Shown piece by piece: positions 35,435-43,731 of a DNA stretch of 64,000 bases. Positions within the stretch are counted from its first letter, which is position 1. Each line of letters begins with the position of its first letter. The stretch spans positions 1,178,001 through 1,242,000 of the forward strand of contig NZ_AP019735.1 of NCBI RefSeq assembly GCF_006542665.1, read 5' to 3'. This DNA is from Alistipes communis (lineage in GTDB: Bacteria; Bacteroidota; Bacteroidia; Bacteroidales; Rikenellaceae). Both the position numbers and the translations under genes were made by a program. The notes below the pieces were generated by a model, which saw only the letters and a program-made list of their open reading frames with translations, made no database searches and was not told the DNA's origin.

Positions 35435-35847
35435 TCAGTTCAGAATCAATCCATGCTGTTTCGGGTCATAATCGTAAACCAGAATTACGAATGCTTTTGG
35501 GGGTTTGTCGTCCCGGTAATGCTCGTACAGACCGGGCAGCACCCATTGCCGGAAGACCCGCGCTCAATGGTAGCACAACGGAAGCTCAGGAAGATGAACG
35601 CTTCGAGGTTACAGAACGTATCGCTATATTTCGTCCCCGCCGGAAATCGGCGGCTGACATGCTTCTCGAACAGTACACCGCTTTTGGAGATCGCACGCAG
35701 GTTATTGCAGACGGTAGCCGAAAAGCCCCCGAACAACCGTGCGATCTCGTGCTGGGCCAACCATACACTGCCATCAGCGAGCTGGGCTTCCATCTTCCGG
35801 TTGCCGATGGGTTCTTCGGTAATTTTGATATACTCTCAATTCTCCAT
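35435..35847 (-). pseudogene. Broken RhuM-like gene
   Basis: The frame MEAQLADGSVWLAQHEIARL, followed by FGGFSATVCNNLRAISKSGV, matches the helix-turn-helix part of RhuM-like proteins. An in-frame TGA lies near the probable start (35847). After LEAFIFLSFR the frame shifts, and the rest continues as VFRQWVLPGLYEHY and VILVYDYDPKQHGLILN to a stop at 35435. It sits downstream of the decayed integrase exactly as the intact relative at 32954 sits downstream of the CTn integrase. Confidence 0.7.
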
Positions 35848-35868
35848 GTTTCATAATTTTTGTTAACG

Positions 35869-36273
35869 TTAAGATATTTTGCCGGCTGCCGTAAATAATC
35901 TACAACACGAAAATCTATCGAATATTTTCGAGCTGCCTGGCAAGGACCGTAAATTCCGCTTCGATACTATCCTTTTCTTCTGTTCAAAAACGGAGTCGAC
36001 ATTATCGCCCATCAATCTGGACATACGCTCCATCGACACCCGCGGGCATAGACGACAGTGCCGGCAAAGGCATTTCTCGCCATCGTGAAACAGAGATTCC
36101 TGTCGAGTCCGTATCCCGATCTATCCGTTTCAGGTAAGGCCGTAACTTCCGTCTTCAAACTGAACTTCGCCTTGTCCCCGTCAATCGTGATGCGCGCATG
36201 CAAGGGGAACCTTTCCGTCATCCTTCTCCGCCTCCCAGCGTGCGAAGAACAGAATTCTGAATGTACTCTTCAT
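35869..36273 (-). pseudogene. Internally deleted tyrosine integrase
   Basis: Translation begins MKSTFRILFFARWEAEKDDG at 36273. After KVPL a single extra base shifts the frame, and HARITIDGDKAKFSLKTEV continues: the N-terminal arm-binding domain of Bacteroidota integrases. About 110 bp on, a short stretch reads YARVSMERMSRLMG if two bases are ignored, which fits the end of such integrases around the nucleophile Tyr. Everything between is missing. It marks a dead integrative element whose attachment side is the partial tRNA at 36524. Confidence 0.75.
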
Positions 36274-36329
36274 CTCGTTTACCAGTTCTGTATAGGGAAA
36301 CGCAGTAAAACAGTTTGTAAGAAAGGCAG

Positions 36330-36400
36330 GTGTCCCGCATTTTTTGCCAACTGTCCCCGAAACAAGGTCGCAATTCCTATCCGGGACACTTCTGGGACAC
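36330..36400. repeat. Four short TGTCCC-type repeats between dead integrase and tRNA end
   Basis: GTGTCCC (36330-36336), CTGTCCC (36351-36357) and two inverted GGGACAC copies (36383-36389, 36394-36400) cluster between the integrase start and the partial tRNA. They resemble integrase arm-type sites in spacing and location. Confidence 0.5.
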
Positions 36401-36451
36401 CCGTTTTCACTGAAAAGGCCCCGGAATTTGCTCCGCTGACCGCTGAAAACC

Positions 36452-36499
36452 CTACGGGAAAACCCCGCTGGAATGCATTCCAGCGGGGTTTTCCCGTAG
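36452..36499. repeat. Perfect 48-bp palindrome
   Basis: Two 24-bp arms meet without spacer (CTACGGGAAAACCCCGCTGG... and its exact complement). It lies 25 bp from the partial tRNA end. It contains A4/T4 runs and a GC-rich core, so it could be a terminator, or an attachment-region structure. Confidence 0.85.
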
Positions 36500-36523
36500 T
36501 TTGGCCTTCATCGTCTTGGCTTT

Positions 36524-36551
36524 GGAGCGGAAAACGGAAATCGAACCTCCG
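36524..36551 (-). other. Partial tRNA-Gly 3' end, probable attachment site
   Basis: Read on the minus strand this is a well-formed T-arm (stem CGGAG/TTCCG, loop GTTCGAT) followed by the acceptor strand TTTTCCGCTCC. The last 14 bases equal the 3' end region of the intact tRNA-Gly at 50111-50183, as the direct repeat GGAGCGGAAAACGG (36524-36537 and 50109-50122). No 5' half is present. This is what integration at a tRNA 3' end leaves behind. Confidence 0.75.
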
Positions 36552-36953
36552 ATTTCTTTCCGTTATGTATCAATAGTTTGCGAGATTTTTCCGATCTCGA
36601 GGTCACCGATGCGCCGGAGTTGATTTGCGCTTCAATACCTCTCCATACTACAATACAAAGATAATGTTAATTTCTTGAATTTGCAAGTCTTACATGACAT
36701 GGATGAGAAGCTGCCGAATCTGCTATTCAACGGCTCTATTCTTACTGCTATTTTATGATTGATTAAATATTGACACTTTAAATTCTTATATATCGGAAAT
36801 TTTCCCTGTCTTTATAGTAAATATCGATAATCAAAACGCTGACACAAAAGCTGTCAAAGGAAACGACATTGACCGAATTCGAAACTGCCGATTGAAACTG
36901 CAAGATTTTTCGAATGAATTATAAATGATTGATTAACAGGAAATAGTAAATAT

Positions 36954-37274
36954 ATGCCAACGCTAACTTGGATAGGAAAAGATAAAGTCGTCAATCATCA
37001 GGAAGTGCCATACCGGGTACTAGAACACAAATACGGATTCCAAGCGAAAGATGATAGCGACAAGCCCCTGACGCATAGGCGTCGAACACTACAGCGCATT
37101 CACCAAGTTGCGAGGCTTGTAATGAGAAACATATTATTCGGTAGCTCGCTCTCTGTATCATTCCCCACTTCCCATTATAAAATAGACCAGAGGGAAGTTG
37201 ACTACGAGAATATATTCCGATGCAGATATATGGCTAATCTATTTCTTTTATCTGAATTGACAGATATCCGATAA
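36954..37274 (+). pseudogene. Truncated DNA methyltransferase start
   Basis: The first 25 codons (MPTLTWIGKDKVVNHQEVPY, then RVLEHKYGF) match the start of N6-adenine methyltransferases of the type III restriction family, which go on to IDPPYNTGN motifs. Here the homology stops and the remaining 80 codons are unrelated. The fragment stands 42 bp upstream of the NurA-like gene. It suggests that an R-M gene was replaced by the present operon, whose expression may use the old gene's upstream signals. The 36552-36953 stretch before it holds no recognisable gene. Confidence 0.6.
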
Positions 37275-37315
37275 TGTGTGATTGTGATAAAGGACCTTGA
37301 TATTAACAGTGTCAA

Positions 37316-38497
37316 ATGAGATATATGGGCAAATTACTGAAATACATTGCAGAAGAAACACAAGGTACGTGTTTCTCCTCATTCAAATACTGCTATGACA
37401 CGATAACCACACCTGCTATTGAGTACGGAGAGGCCGAAATGGGATATATCAACCTGAAAGAGTATGCAGAAGACGTTCATGATCCAATGCCAAGAAATAT
37501 GCGACAAAGAGCAAAAATCTGTCTGCAAGGTGCGCCTCTATTCAAATTCTTTCTGGATGGTTCTCGCCGAGTATATAAGGTTGACGACATTCAGTATGAC
37601 AAAAAGGTATTTCCGATAGTAAGCGGGCAAATTTCCGTGGCATGTTGTGGCAGAGAAATGCATGAGAATAATGCATTCAAGAGTTTTCAGCATGTTTATG
37701 AAGAATCATACCCTGTCCTCTGTTTACCTGTAACAGCCAATGGAGAAGGTATGGACAATGATGTATTCTTCCGTAATCTTTGCAATAAATTAAATGAACG
37801 CTTGCAGAGGGTCAATGCAGAAGTTCAATTAAAAAGAATCCTTTATTATCTAACTAAGCTCAATGAAAATGAAACTTTTGAGAATAAAGGTATAGCAAAA
37901 ATACAAGATGAGATGATAGAATGTGAAAAACGTATTGTTTCATACCTTGTAAGCAAAAATCTTTTGAATCAAGACAGCTACCTTATTAAAGATGGCTCTA
38001 TTCAGTATAAACCCATGAAAACAGGTAATTTCAAAGATTTAGCTCATATCCGCAACAATTATCGTCATGTTATTGGTGTTTCGAAAAAGTTTAACCCTAA
38101 CATAATGAAAGACAATAAAGACCAAAGTAGTGCCGGACAGATAGCAAGATTACCTCTCTATCATCGTACGCCGGCTTTCCTTTGGCAGCCAGGAGAACAA
38201 TGGGGCAACGTGAATTTTGCTATTTGGTATGTACGCATTCGAGACATTGGCAAAACAGAATCTCCATATGCAGGCATTCTCAAGGTGGAGAAAATGTTAA
38301 TGACAGGAAAAGAGACTGAATATGGTTTATCATCTGATGAGGTTGACACAATCACAGCTAATCTTATCAATGAGCGTAATCCTGTATGTTATGGTACGGA
38401 TGCACGATGGGCAAATCACCTGTACCCTGTTTACATGACTGAATGTTATTGCAAAAGCCGGTTCAAAAGCGACTATTATTTTTTGAATTTATTTTAA
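37316..38497 (+). CDS. NurA-like nuclease
   Basis: This 393-residue protein shows a NurA-type RNase H-like nuclease pattern. FKFFLDGSRRVY (Asp81) fits the first catalytic strand, YLIKDGSIQY (Asp226) the second acidic site, HVIGVSKKF the following motif, and LYPVYMTECY near residues 369-378 the C-terminal family motif. No membrane segment is present. NurA nucleases act on DNA ends together with the HerA hexameric translocase, and the HerA-like gene starts 7 bp downstream. The gene is AT-rich compared with flanking chromosome. The start ATG 37316 could also be ATG 37325. Nuclease activity is inferred from motifs and pairing. Confidence 0.75.
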   Translation: MRYMGKLLKYIAEETQGTCFSSFKYCYDTITTPAIEYGEAEMGYINLKEYAEDVHDPMPRNMRQRAKICLQGAPLFKFFLDGSRRVYKVDDIQYDKKVFPIVSGQISVACCGREMHENNAFKSFQHVYEESYPVLCLPVTANGEGMDNDVFFRNLCNKLNERLQRVNAEVQLKRILYYLTKLNENETFENKGIAKIQDEMIECEKRIVSYLVSKNLLNQDSYLIKDGSIQYKPMKTGNFKDLAHIRNNYRHVIGVSKKFNPNIMKDNKDQSSAGQIARLPLYHRTPAFLWQPGEQWGNVNFAIWYVRIRDIGKTESPYAGILKVEKMLMTGKETEYGLSSDEVDTITANLINERNPVCYGTDARWANHLYPVYMTECYCKSRFKSDYYFLNLF

Positions 38498-38504
38498 TTA
38501 GGTT

Positions 38505-40172
38505 ATGGACATAATAGGAAAAATTATTGCTACTGAAAAACAACCTTCAACAATAGAAGACTTTACATTTTGGACTAAGAAGGACTTAAAATTAAAGCCT
38601 TTTGATGTTGTTGCTGTTGAGCATATCAATAATTCAAAGACATTTGGCGTTGTCGAAGAAATTTCTCACATGACAGATTCTCCAAGTGCATTAGCTGGTT
38701 TCATTTCAAGTGATTTTGGTGATGTTGACTCTAAATCATATACTGACCGTATAGGTATGAATTATGTAAAATGCAAGGTTGTTGGCAATACTGCCGGTGT
38801 ATATATTCCTGTGCAAGAGGGTAAAAAAGTATATTTAGCTACAGCAGAAGAAATCAAGATGGCGCTTGGCCTAGATCAGGTGAAGAACCCCATCCCCGCT
38901 GGTTACATCAAAATGTATGAAGGTAAAAACGAACAGATTTTGCCAGTCAACTTCAATTCACACTTTTTAATTGGGCCAGAAGGTGCTCATCTGAACATCT
39001 CCGGTATTTCTGGATTGGCATCAAAGACCTCGTATGCGATGTTTTTGATGAAAGCCATTCAAGATATGGCCATGAAAGAAAAGAACGAATCTGTAGCTTT
39101 CATCATGATGAATGTCAAAGGCACGGATTTACTTAAAATTGACGAAATGAATGAGCGCGAAGATGAGTTGAAACAAATAAAACCTATCTATGACATATTG
39201 GGTATGGAGATGTCTGCTTTTAAACAAGTGAGCTACTATTACCCTTATTCCAAAGATTACACAGCATACACATACGAAAAACGAACAACGATTCAAGATC
39301 GCTTACACACCCAAAAAGCATTTCAATATAAATATCTATTTGAAACGGATGAGGACAAAGAATGCCTAGATCTCTTATTTGCCAATGTAGACGACCCTAA
39401 TGATACGATAGAATCAATCATCAACTTCATTATTTCCAATGGTGGAAAATTTAATGGTATAGGATGTTGGGATGATTTTAGGCAAGCTCTTTTAGAACAA
39501 ACGCAGAGCCAGGGAAAGAGTTCTGGAGCTGGGAAGGAAATCTCTGTTCTAAGTTGGCGTAAGTTCTATCGTCTATTTAATAAGAGTTTCCAAAAATGTC
39601 GGCAGATGTTTACGGAAAAATTAGGCAATGATGGCAAGAGCGTTCGTTTGAGAGATAAAATCGGCCAAATCAAGAAAAACGATATAATGGTTATTGATGT
39701 GGCAAAATTGGATGAAGAGTCGCAGGGATTTGTGTTCGGAGACGTTATGCGTGCTGTATATAACCTGAAACTTGGGCCATCCGTACGTCTGGATGAAGAC
39801 ATTCCTGATAGGATTATTATTTTTATCGATGAGTTAAACAAATATGCGTCAAACGATGTGCCAAATTCGTCTCCTATTTTGCGTCAACTACTTGATATTA
39901 CTGAACGTGGGCGTTCTTTAGGTATAGTACTGTTTGGTGCAGAGCAGTTTGTAAGCGACATCCGTAAACGAGTAAAAGGTAACTGCGCCACACAGGCATT
40001 TGGCCGTACAAATGCTATTGAAATAACAAAGGAAGATTTTCGTTTTGTACCGCAAGTCTACAAAACTATGTTGACGCGACAAAAGCAGGGGGAGTATATT
40101 ATCCAAAATCCTGTATTCCGGTCTATGCTGAACGTGAACTTCCCATTGCCAATTTATAAATATTATGAATGA
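38505..40172 (+). CDS. HerA-like (FtsK-HerA superfamily) ATPase
   Basis: This 555-residue ATPase begins MDIIGKIIATEKQPSTIEDF with a HAS-barrel-like N-terminal domain. The P-loop is a variant, SGISGLASKTS near residues 165-175, lacking the usual second Gly before Lys. Walker B is RIIIFIDELNKYA near 436-443. The C-terminal GIVLFGAEQFVSDIRKRV and NCATQAFGRT segments match HerA sensor regions. HerA proteins form hexamers that translocate DNA and feed it to NurA. Its stop overlaps the GHKL gene by 8 bp. The variant P-loop deserves attention but keeps Lys-Thr. Confidence 0.85.
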   Translation: MDIIGKIIATEKQPSTIEDFTFWTKKDLKLKPFDVVAVEHINNSKTFGVVEEISHMTDSPSALAGFISSDFGDVDSKSYTDRIGMNYVKCKVVGNTAGVYIPVQEGKKVYLATAEEIKMALGLDQVKNPIPAGYIKMYEGKNEQILPVNFNSHFLIGPEGAHLNISGISGLASKTSYAMFLMKAIQDMAMKEKNESVAFIMMNVKGTDLLKIDEMNEREDELKQIKPIYDILGMEMSAFKQVSYYYPYSKDYTAYTYEKRTTIQDRLHTQKAFQYKYLFETDEDKECLDLLFANVDDPNDTIESIINFIISNGGKFNGIGCWDDFRQALLEQTQSQGKSSGAGKEISVLSWRKFYRLFNKSFQKCRQMFTEKLGNDGKSVRLRDKIGQIKKNDIMVIDVAKLDEESQGFVFGDVMRAVYNLKLGPSVRLDEDIPDRIIIFIDELNKYASNDVPNSSPILRQLLDITERGRSLGIVLFGAEQFVSDIRKRVKGNCATQAFGRTNAIEITKEDFRFVPQVYKTMLTRQKQGEYIIQNPVFRSMLNVNFPLPIYKYYE

Positions 40173-41766
40173 CAAGATGAATACAAACCACCCACAAATA
40201 GGCAAAGATGTCATAGAATCTTTGACACTTGGAATGTATGAAGATTGTAGATTCATCTACAGAGAGTACATCCAAAATGCGGCAGATGCAGTGGATAAAG
40301 CAATTAATCATAATCTTCTCAAAAAAGGCGAGGAGACCATTCATGTAAGAATTGATGCGGATGAAAGAACTATATCTGTTCATGATAATGCGACAGGCAT
40401 ACCACAGAATCAAGTGATGGCCATACTGCGAAACATCGCACATTCGACTAAAAAGCGAGGTGAGGATAAGGGCTTTCGTGGCATCGGTCGTTTAGGTGGC
40501 CTTGGTTATTGTTCAAAACTGATTTTCGAAACCTCATATTATGGAGAGCCCGTCAAGTCTGTTATGACGTGGGATGCAGACCTCTTAAAATATATCATCA
40601 ATGACCGGGAGAATAGTGAAGAGGCGACAGACGTTCTCTCTAAAGTAACCAAGGTGGAAACCGAAAAAGAAAGTATTGATGCGCATTATTTTAATGTTAT
40701 AATGGAAGATGTATCATCAGATGATTTACTTGATGTGGAAAGTGTCACTGATTACCTGTCCATGGTTGCTCCTGTTGACATCTCATCTTCTTTCATCTTC
40801 CGTCAAAAGATAAATGACTTCAAGAAAGAGAACGGTTTGACTGTTGACACATACAATATTTTTGTTAACAATGACCAAATCTATAAACCATATACAGGAG
40901 CCATCTACGAGGACAACAATGGAGGCAAGAAAAAAGTCGATGACATCATTGATGTGAAATTCTTGATGGCAAAAGATGATTCTGGCTCAATCATCTATTG
41001 GGGATGGTATTCTATTTCCACTTTGAAAGGGCAGATGAAGCCCAAGAATCTTGCCAGAGGCATACGCTTGCGTAAAGAGAATATACAGATAGGAGATGAG
41101 GAAATATGCAAGAAGTTCTTTACGAAAACAGAAGATCAACGCTTTTCTTTCTATTATTTCGGTGAAATTCATGCGCTTAGCAAAGGATTAATTCCAAACT
41201 CCAGACGGGATTACTTTGGTGAAAGTAAGGAGTGTGTGGAGTTTGAGCAAAAAATTCGGCAAGATTTCCTCAAACTTAAAGAACTTTGTTATGATGCCCA
41301 ACGATTACGTTCAAGTACATCTACTATCGCCAAGGGGAAAGAATTGAGAGTAACCATTCAAAATAAGGAGAAGAATGGCTATATCAGTCAAAAGGAACGA
41401 GATGATTTGCATCGCCGTTTAGAGGAACAAGAGAAGAAAGAAGAACAAGCCCAAAAGCTATTGGCCAACGTTAAGGCAAAGATTTCCTTAAAAGATTCGC
41501 CTCTAAAGGCGGTTCTTGAGCATTTTGAAACTTCGGAGCTAATCAAAGAAAAGAAACAGCTAGAGACGGATTCCGAGAAATCTGTTAATGAGACTGTTAA
41601 AGAGACTAAGACTCGATATAGGACTGACAAGCCTATCTACTCTAGATACTCAAAAAATGAGAAGAAGTTGATTAGTAAAATTTACACCGCAATTGGTAAT
41701 GCTATTGCAGATGAATACTTGCGAGAGGCGCTTATCAGCAATATTGAAGACTATATAACAAAATGA
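40165..41766 (+). CDS. GHKL (Hsp90-like) ATPase
   Basis: This 533-residue protein has an N-terminal GHKL ATPase domain. REYIQNAADAVD (Glu34, Asn38) is the N-box, VHDNATGIP is the G1 box, and GFRGIGRLGGLGYC near residues 102-115 is the G2/lid loop. The middle region resembles the second domain of Hsp90/MutL-type proteins. A charged coiled coil (KERDDLHRRLEEQEKKEEQA) and a helical C-terminus follow. It overlaps HerA upstream and the radical SAM gene downstream (ATGA), so all are translated as a unit. GHKL proteins in defence loci often act as conformational switches; the role here is unknown. Confidence 0.88.
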   Translation: MNDKMNTNHPQIGKDVIESLTLGMYEDCRFIYREYIQNAADAVDKAINHNLLKKGEETIHVRIDADERTISVHDNATGIPQNQVMAILRNIAHSTKKRGEDKGFRGIGRLGGLGYCSKLIFETSYYGEPVKSVMTWDADLLKYIINDRENSEEATDVLSKVTKVETEKESIDAHYFNVIMEDVSSDDLLDVESVTDYLSMVAPVDISSSFIFRQKINDFKKENGLTVDTYNIFVNNDQIYKPYTGAIYEDNNGGKKKVDDIIDVKFLMAKDDSGSIIYWGWYSISTLKGQMKPKNLARGIRLRKENIQIGDEEICKKFFTKTEDQRFSFYYFGEIHALSKGLIPNSRRDYFGESKECVEFEQKIRQDFLKLKELCYDAQRLRSSTSTIAKGKELRVTIQNKEKNGYISQKERDDLHRRLEEQEKKEEQAQKLLANVKAKISLKDSPLKAVLEHFETSELIKEKKQLETDSEKSVNETVKETKTRYRTDKPIYSRYSKNEKKLISKIYTAIGNAIADEYLREALISNIEDYITK

Positions 41767-43676
41767 ATCGGAATATACTTTTATTAGAACCTAATTATAA
41801 AAACAAGTTCCCTCCAATAGGCTTAATGAAATTAGCCACATATTTTCGTTTAAGGGGTGACAATGTTGTTTTTTATAAAGGCGACTTAAAAGAATTTTTA
41901 ATTAATGACATAACAAGTGATTGTGTTGAAAAACTCAGTCGAATGGATAATACCATTAACTGGAAATTACGCTCAGATAAGATAGCTACATACATTAAGT
42001 ATCGAAGAAAAACTGATATTGATAAAATAGGACTTGAAGATTCTGCTTATGGTATTTTACTAGCACCGTGGGTTGACTATTACAAGGACTATTATCATAA
42101 GAAAGTATACCTGAAACACCCTAAGTGGGACTGGATAGGTGTTACTACACTATTCACATTTTATTGGTCTATAACTATCGAAACCATTCTTTTTGCTAAG
42201 GATTTAGTTAAGGATATACGAAATATTATGGTGGGCGGAGTATTGGCCTCTATTCAGCCCAAAGAAATTGAAGAAGCAACAGGCATTAAACCACATTGCG
42301 GAACACTTCACACACCTTATAAAGATATTGATGAGGACAATCCATATGTAATTGATGAATTGCCATTGGATTACTCCATATTGGAAGAAATAGATTATGA
42401 ATATGTAGATGGCAGAGCATTTTTCAGCTATGCCACACGCGGTTGTATTCGTAAATGTCCTTTCTGTGCTGTACCGATTTTAGAGCCTAATTTTCAGTCT
42501 TATCTTCCTCTAAAAGAAAGGATAGAACGAACTAGAAGGTTATATGGGGATCAACAAAATCTCTTACTTATGGATAATAATGTACTTGCCTCAAAAGATT
42601 TATCTAAAATCGTAGAGGATATTCGCTCGTGCGGATTTATTCCAGGTGCAAAATATATTGAGCCGAACCAATATGAGATAGCTATTCGTAATCTTCGTCT
42701 CGGGATGAACGACCGTGGATATATTAGAAAATGCTGGAAGCTCTTAAAAGAAATAAACGAAATGAGGCGTCTTAGTGAAGAGGTCAGAACATACATTTAT
42801 CGATTGAGAGAAGAAAATGGTTTATTATCGCCCATAACCTGCACCAAAGAAGCATTAATTCGCACGTACAAAGATTTCGCACCATATTTTGAAAAGAAAT
42901 ATGCAAATCAGAAAGGACGTAGTCGTTACGTTGATTTCAATCAAGGTGTAGATGCAAGGTTGTTTACGGAAGACATCGTTTCTTTGCTGGCTCAGGTGCC
43001 TGTTCGTCCATTGCGTATTGCATTTGATGATGTCAAAACGGAAAAAGCATATACAAAAGCGTTAAAGATGAGTGTAGAACATGGTATTAAAGATTTCTCC
43101 AACTATTTGCTTTATAATTTTAAAGAGCATCCAAAAGACCTTTATCATCGAATGCGGGTGAATGTTGACTTATGTGAGGAACTTAATATTAGTATTTATT
43201 CATTCCCGATGAAATATCACCCTATCAAAGGTGAACACAGCCACGATAGAGACTATATTGGCGAATATTGGAATCGTAAATATATACGTGCTGTGCAAGC
43301 TATTTTGAATGCTACAAAAGGAAAGATAGGACGTGGAGTATCATTTTTCGAGAAAGCGTTCGGCCGAAATGAAAATGAGTTCATGGAGCTGTTAATAATG
43401 CCTGAAACATTTTTGCTGTTCCGCTTTTTCTTTGAATATCTTGGCTATACAACAGAATGGAGAAAAGCAATGTTACAATTATCAGAAGAGGAAAAGGAAG
43501 AGATAATGCCTATTATCTTTAAAAATAATTTTACAGACATTGATAGTCTTACAGATAATCTTAAATTAAAACAAATATTAATGTTTTACAAGAACTATCG
43601 AGCAGATATTGCAGACCCCAAATCTGAATTGTATAAGCTGAAACAAGAATTTGAAAAGAGGAATCGTAAAAATTAA
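41763..43676 (+). CDS. Radical SAM protein with B12-binding-like N-terminus
   Basis: This 637-residue protein starts MNRNILLLEPNYKNKFPPIG, resembling the cobalamin-binding-like N-terminal fold of many radical SAM enzymes. The Fe-S cluster motif is GCIRKCPFCAVP (Cys228, Cys232, Cys235; CX3CX2C). Further on, VDFNQGVDARLFTEDIVSLL fits the family's TIM-barrel region, followed by a large helical C-terminal part. It overlaps the GHKL gene by four bases and is the last gene of the operon, followed by a long hairpin. A substrate cannot be guessed; in this setting modification of DNA, RNA or a partner protein is possible. Confidence 0.88.
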   Translation: MNRNILLLEPNYKNKFPPIGLMKLATYFRLRGDNVVFYKGDLKEFLINDITSDCVEKLSRMDNTINWKLRSDKIATYIKYRRKTDIDKIGLEDSAYGILLAPWVDYYKDYYHKKVYLKHPKWDWIGVTTLFTFYWSITIETILFAKDLVKDIRNIMVGGVLASIQPKEIEEATGIKPHCGTLHTPYKDIDEDNPYVIDELPLDYSILEEIDYEYVDGRAFFSYATRGCIRKCPFCAVPILEPNFQSYLPLKERIERTRRLYGDQQNLLLMDNNVLASKDLSKIVEDIRSCGFIPGAKYIEPNQYEIAIRNLRLGMNDRGYIRKCWKLLKEINEMRRLSEEVRTYIYRLREENGLLSPITCTKEALIRTYKDFAPYFEKKYANQKGRSRYVDFNQGVDARLFTEDIVSLLAQVPVRPLRIAFDDVKTEKAYTKALKMSVEHGIKDFSNYLLYNFKEHPKDLYHRMRVNVDLCEELNISIYSFPMKYHPIKGEHSHDRDYIGEYWNRKYIRAVQAILNATKGKIGRGVSFFEKAFGRNENEFMELLIMPETFLLFRFFFEYLGYTTEWRKAMLQLSEEEKEEIMPIIFKNNFTDIDSLTDNLKLKQILMFYKNYRADIADPKSELYKLKQEFEKRNRKN

Positions 43677-43679
43677 TTT

Positions 43680-43716
43680 ACGCACAAGTCAAGTAATAAT
43701 TACTTGACTTGTGCGT
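43680..43716. terminator. Long hairpin after the four-gene operon
   Basis: Two perfect 17-bp arms (ACGCACAAGTCAAGTAA and complement) flank a TAA loop, four bases after the radical SAM stop. There is no T-run, so termination strength is uncertain, but its position fits the operon end. Confidence 0.6.
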
Positions 43717-43731
43717 GTAAACTCGATCTGT

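Noticed and set aside
36330..36400. CRISPR-like reading of the TGTCCC repeats
   Set aside because: Repeats are only 7 bp, irregularly spaced and in both orientations; no cas genes or regular spacers anywhere in the window.
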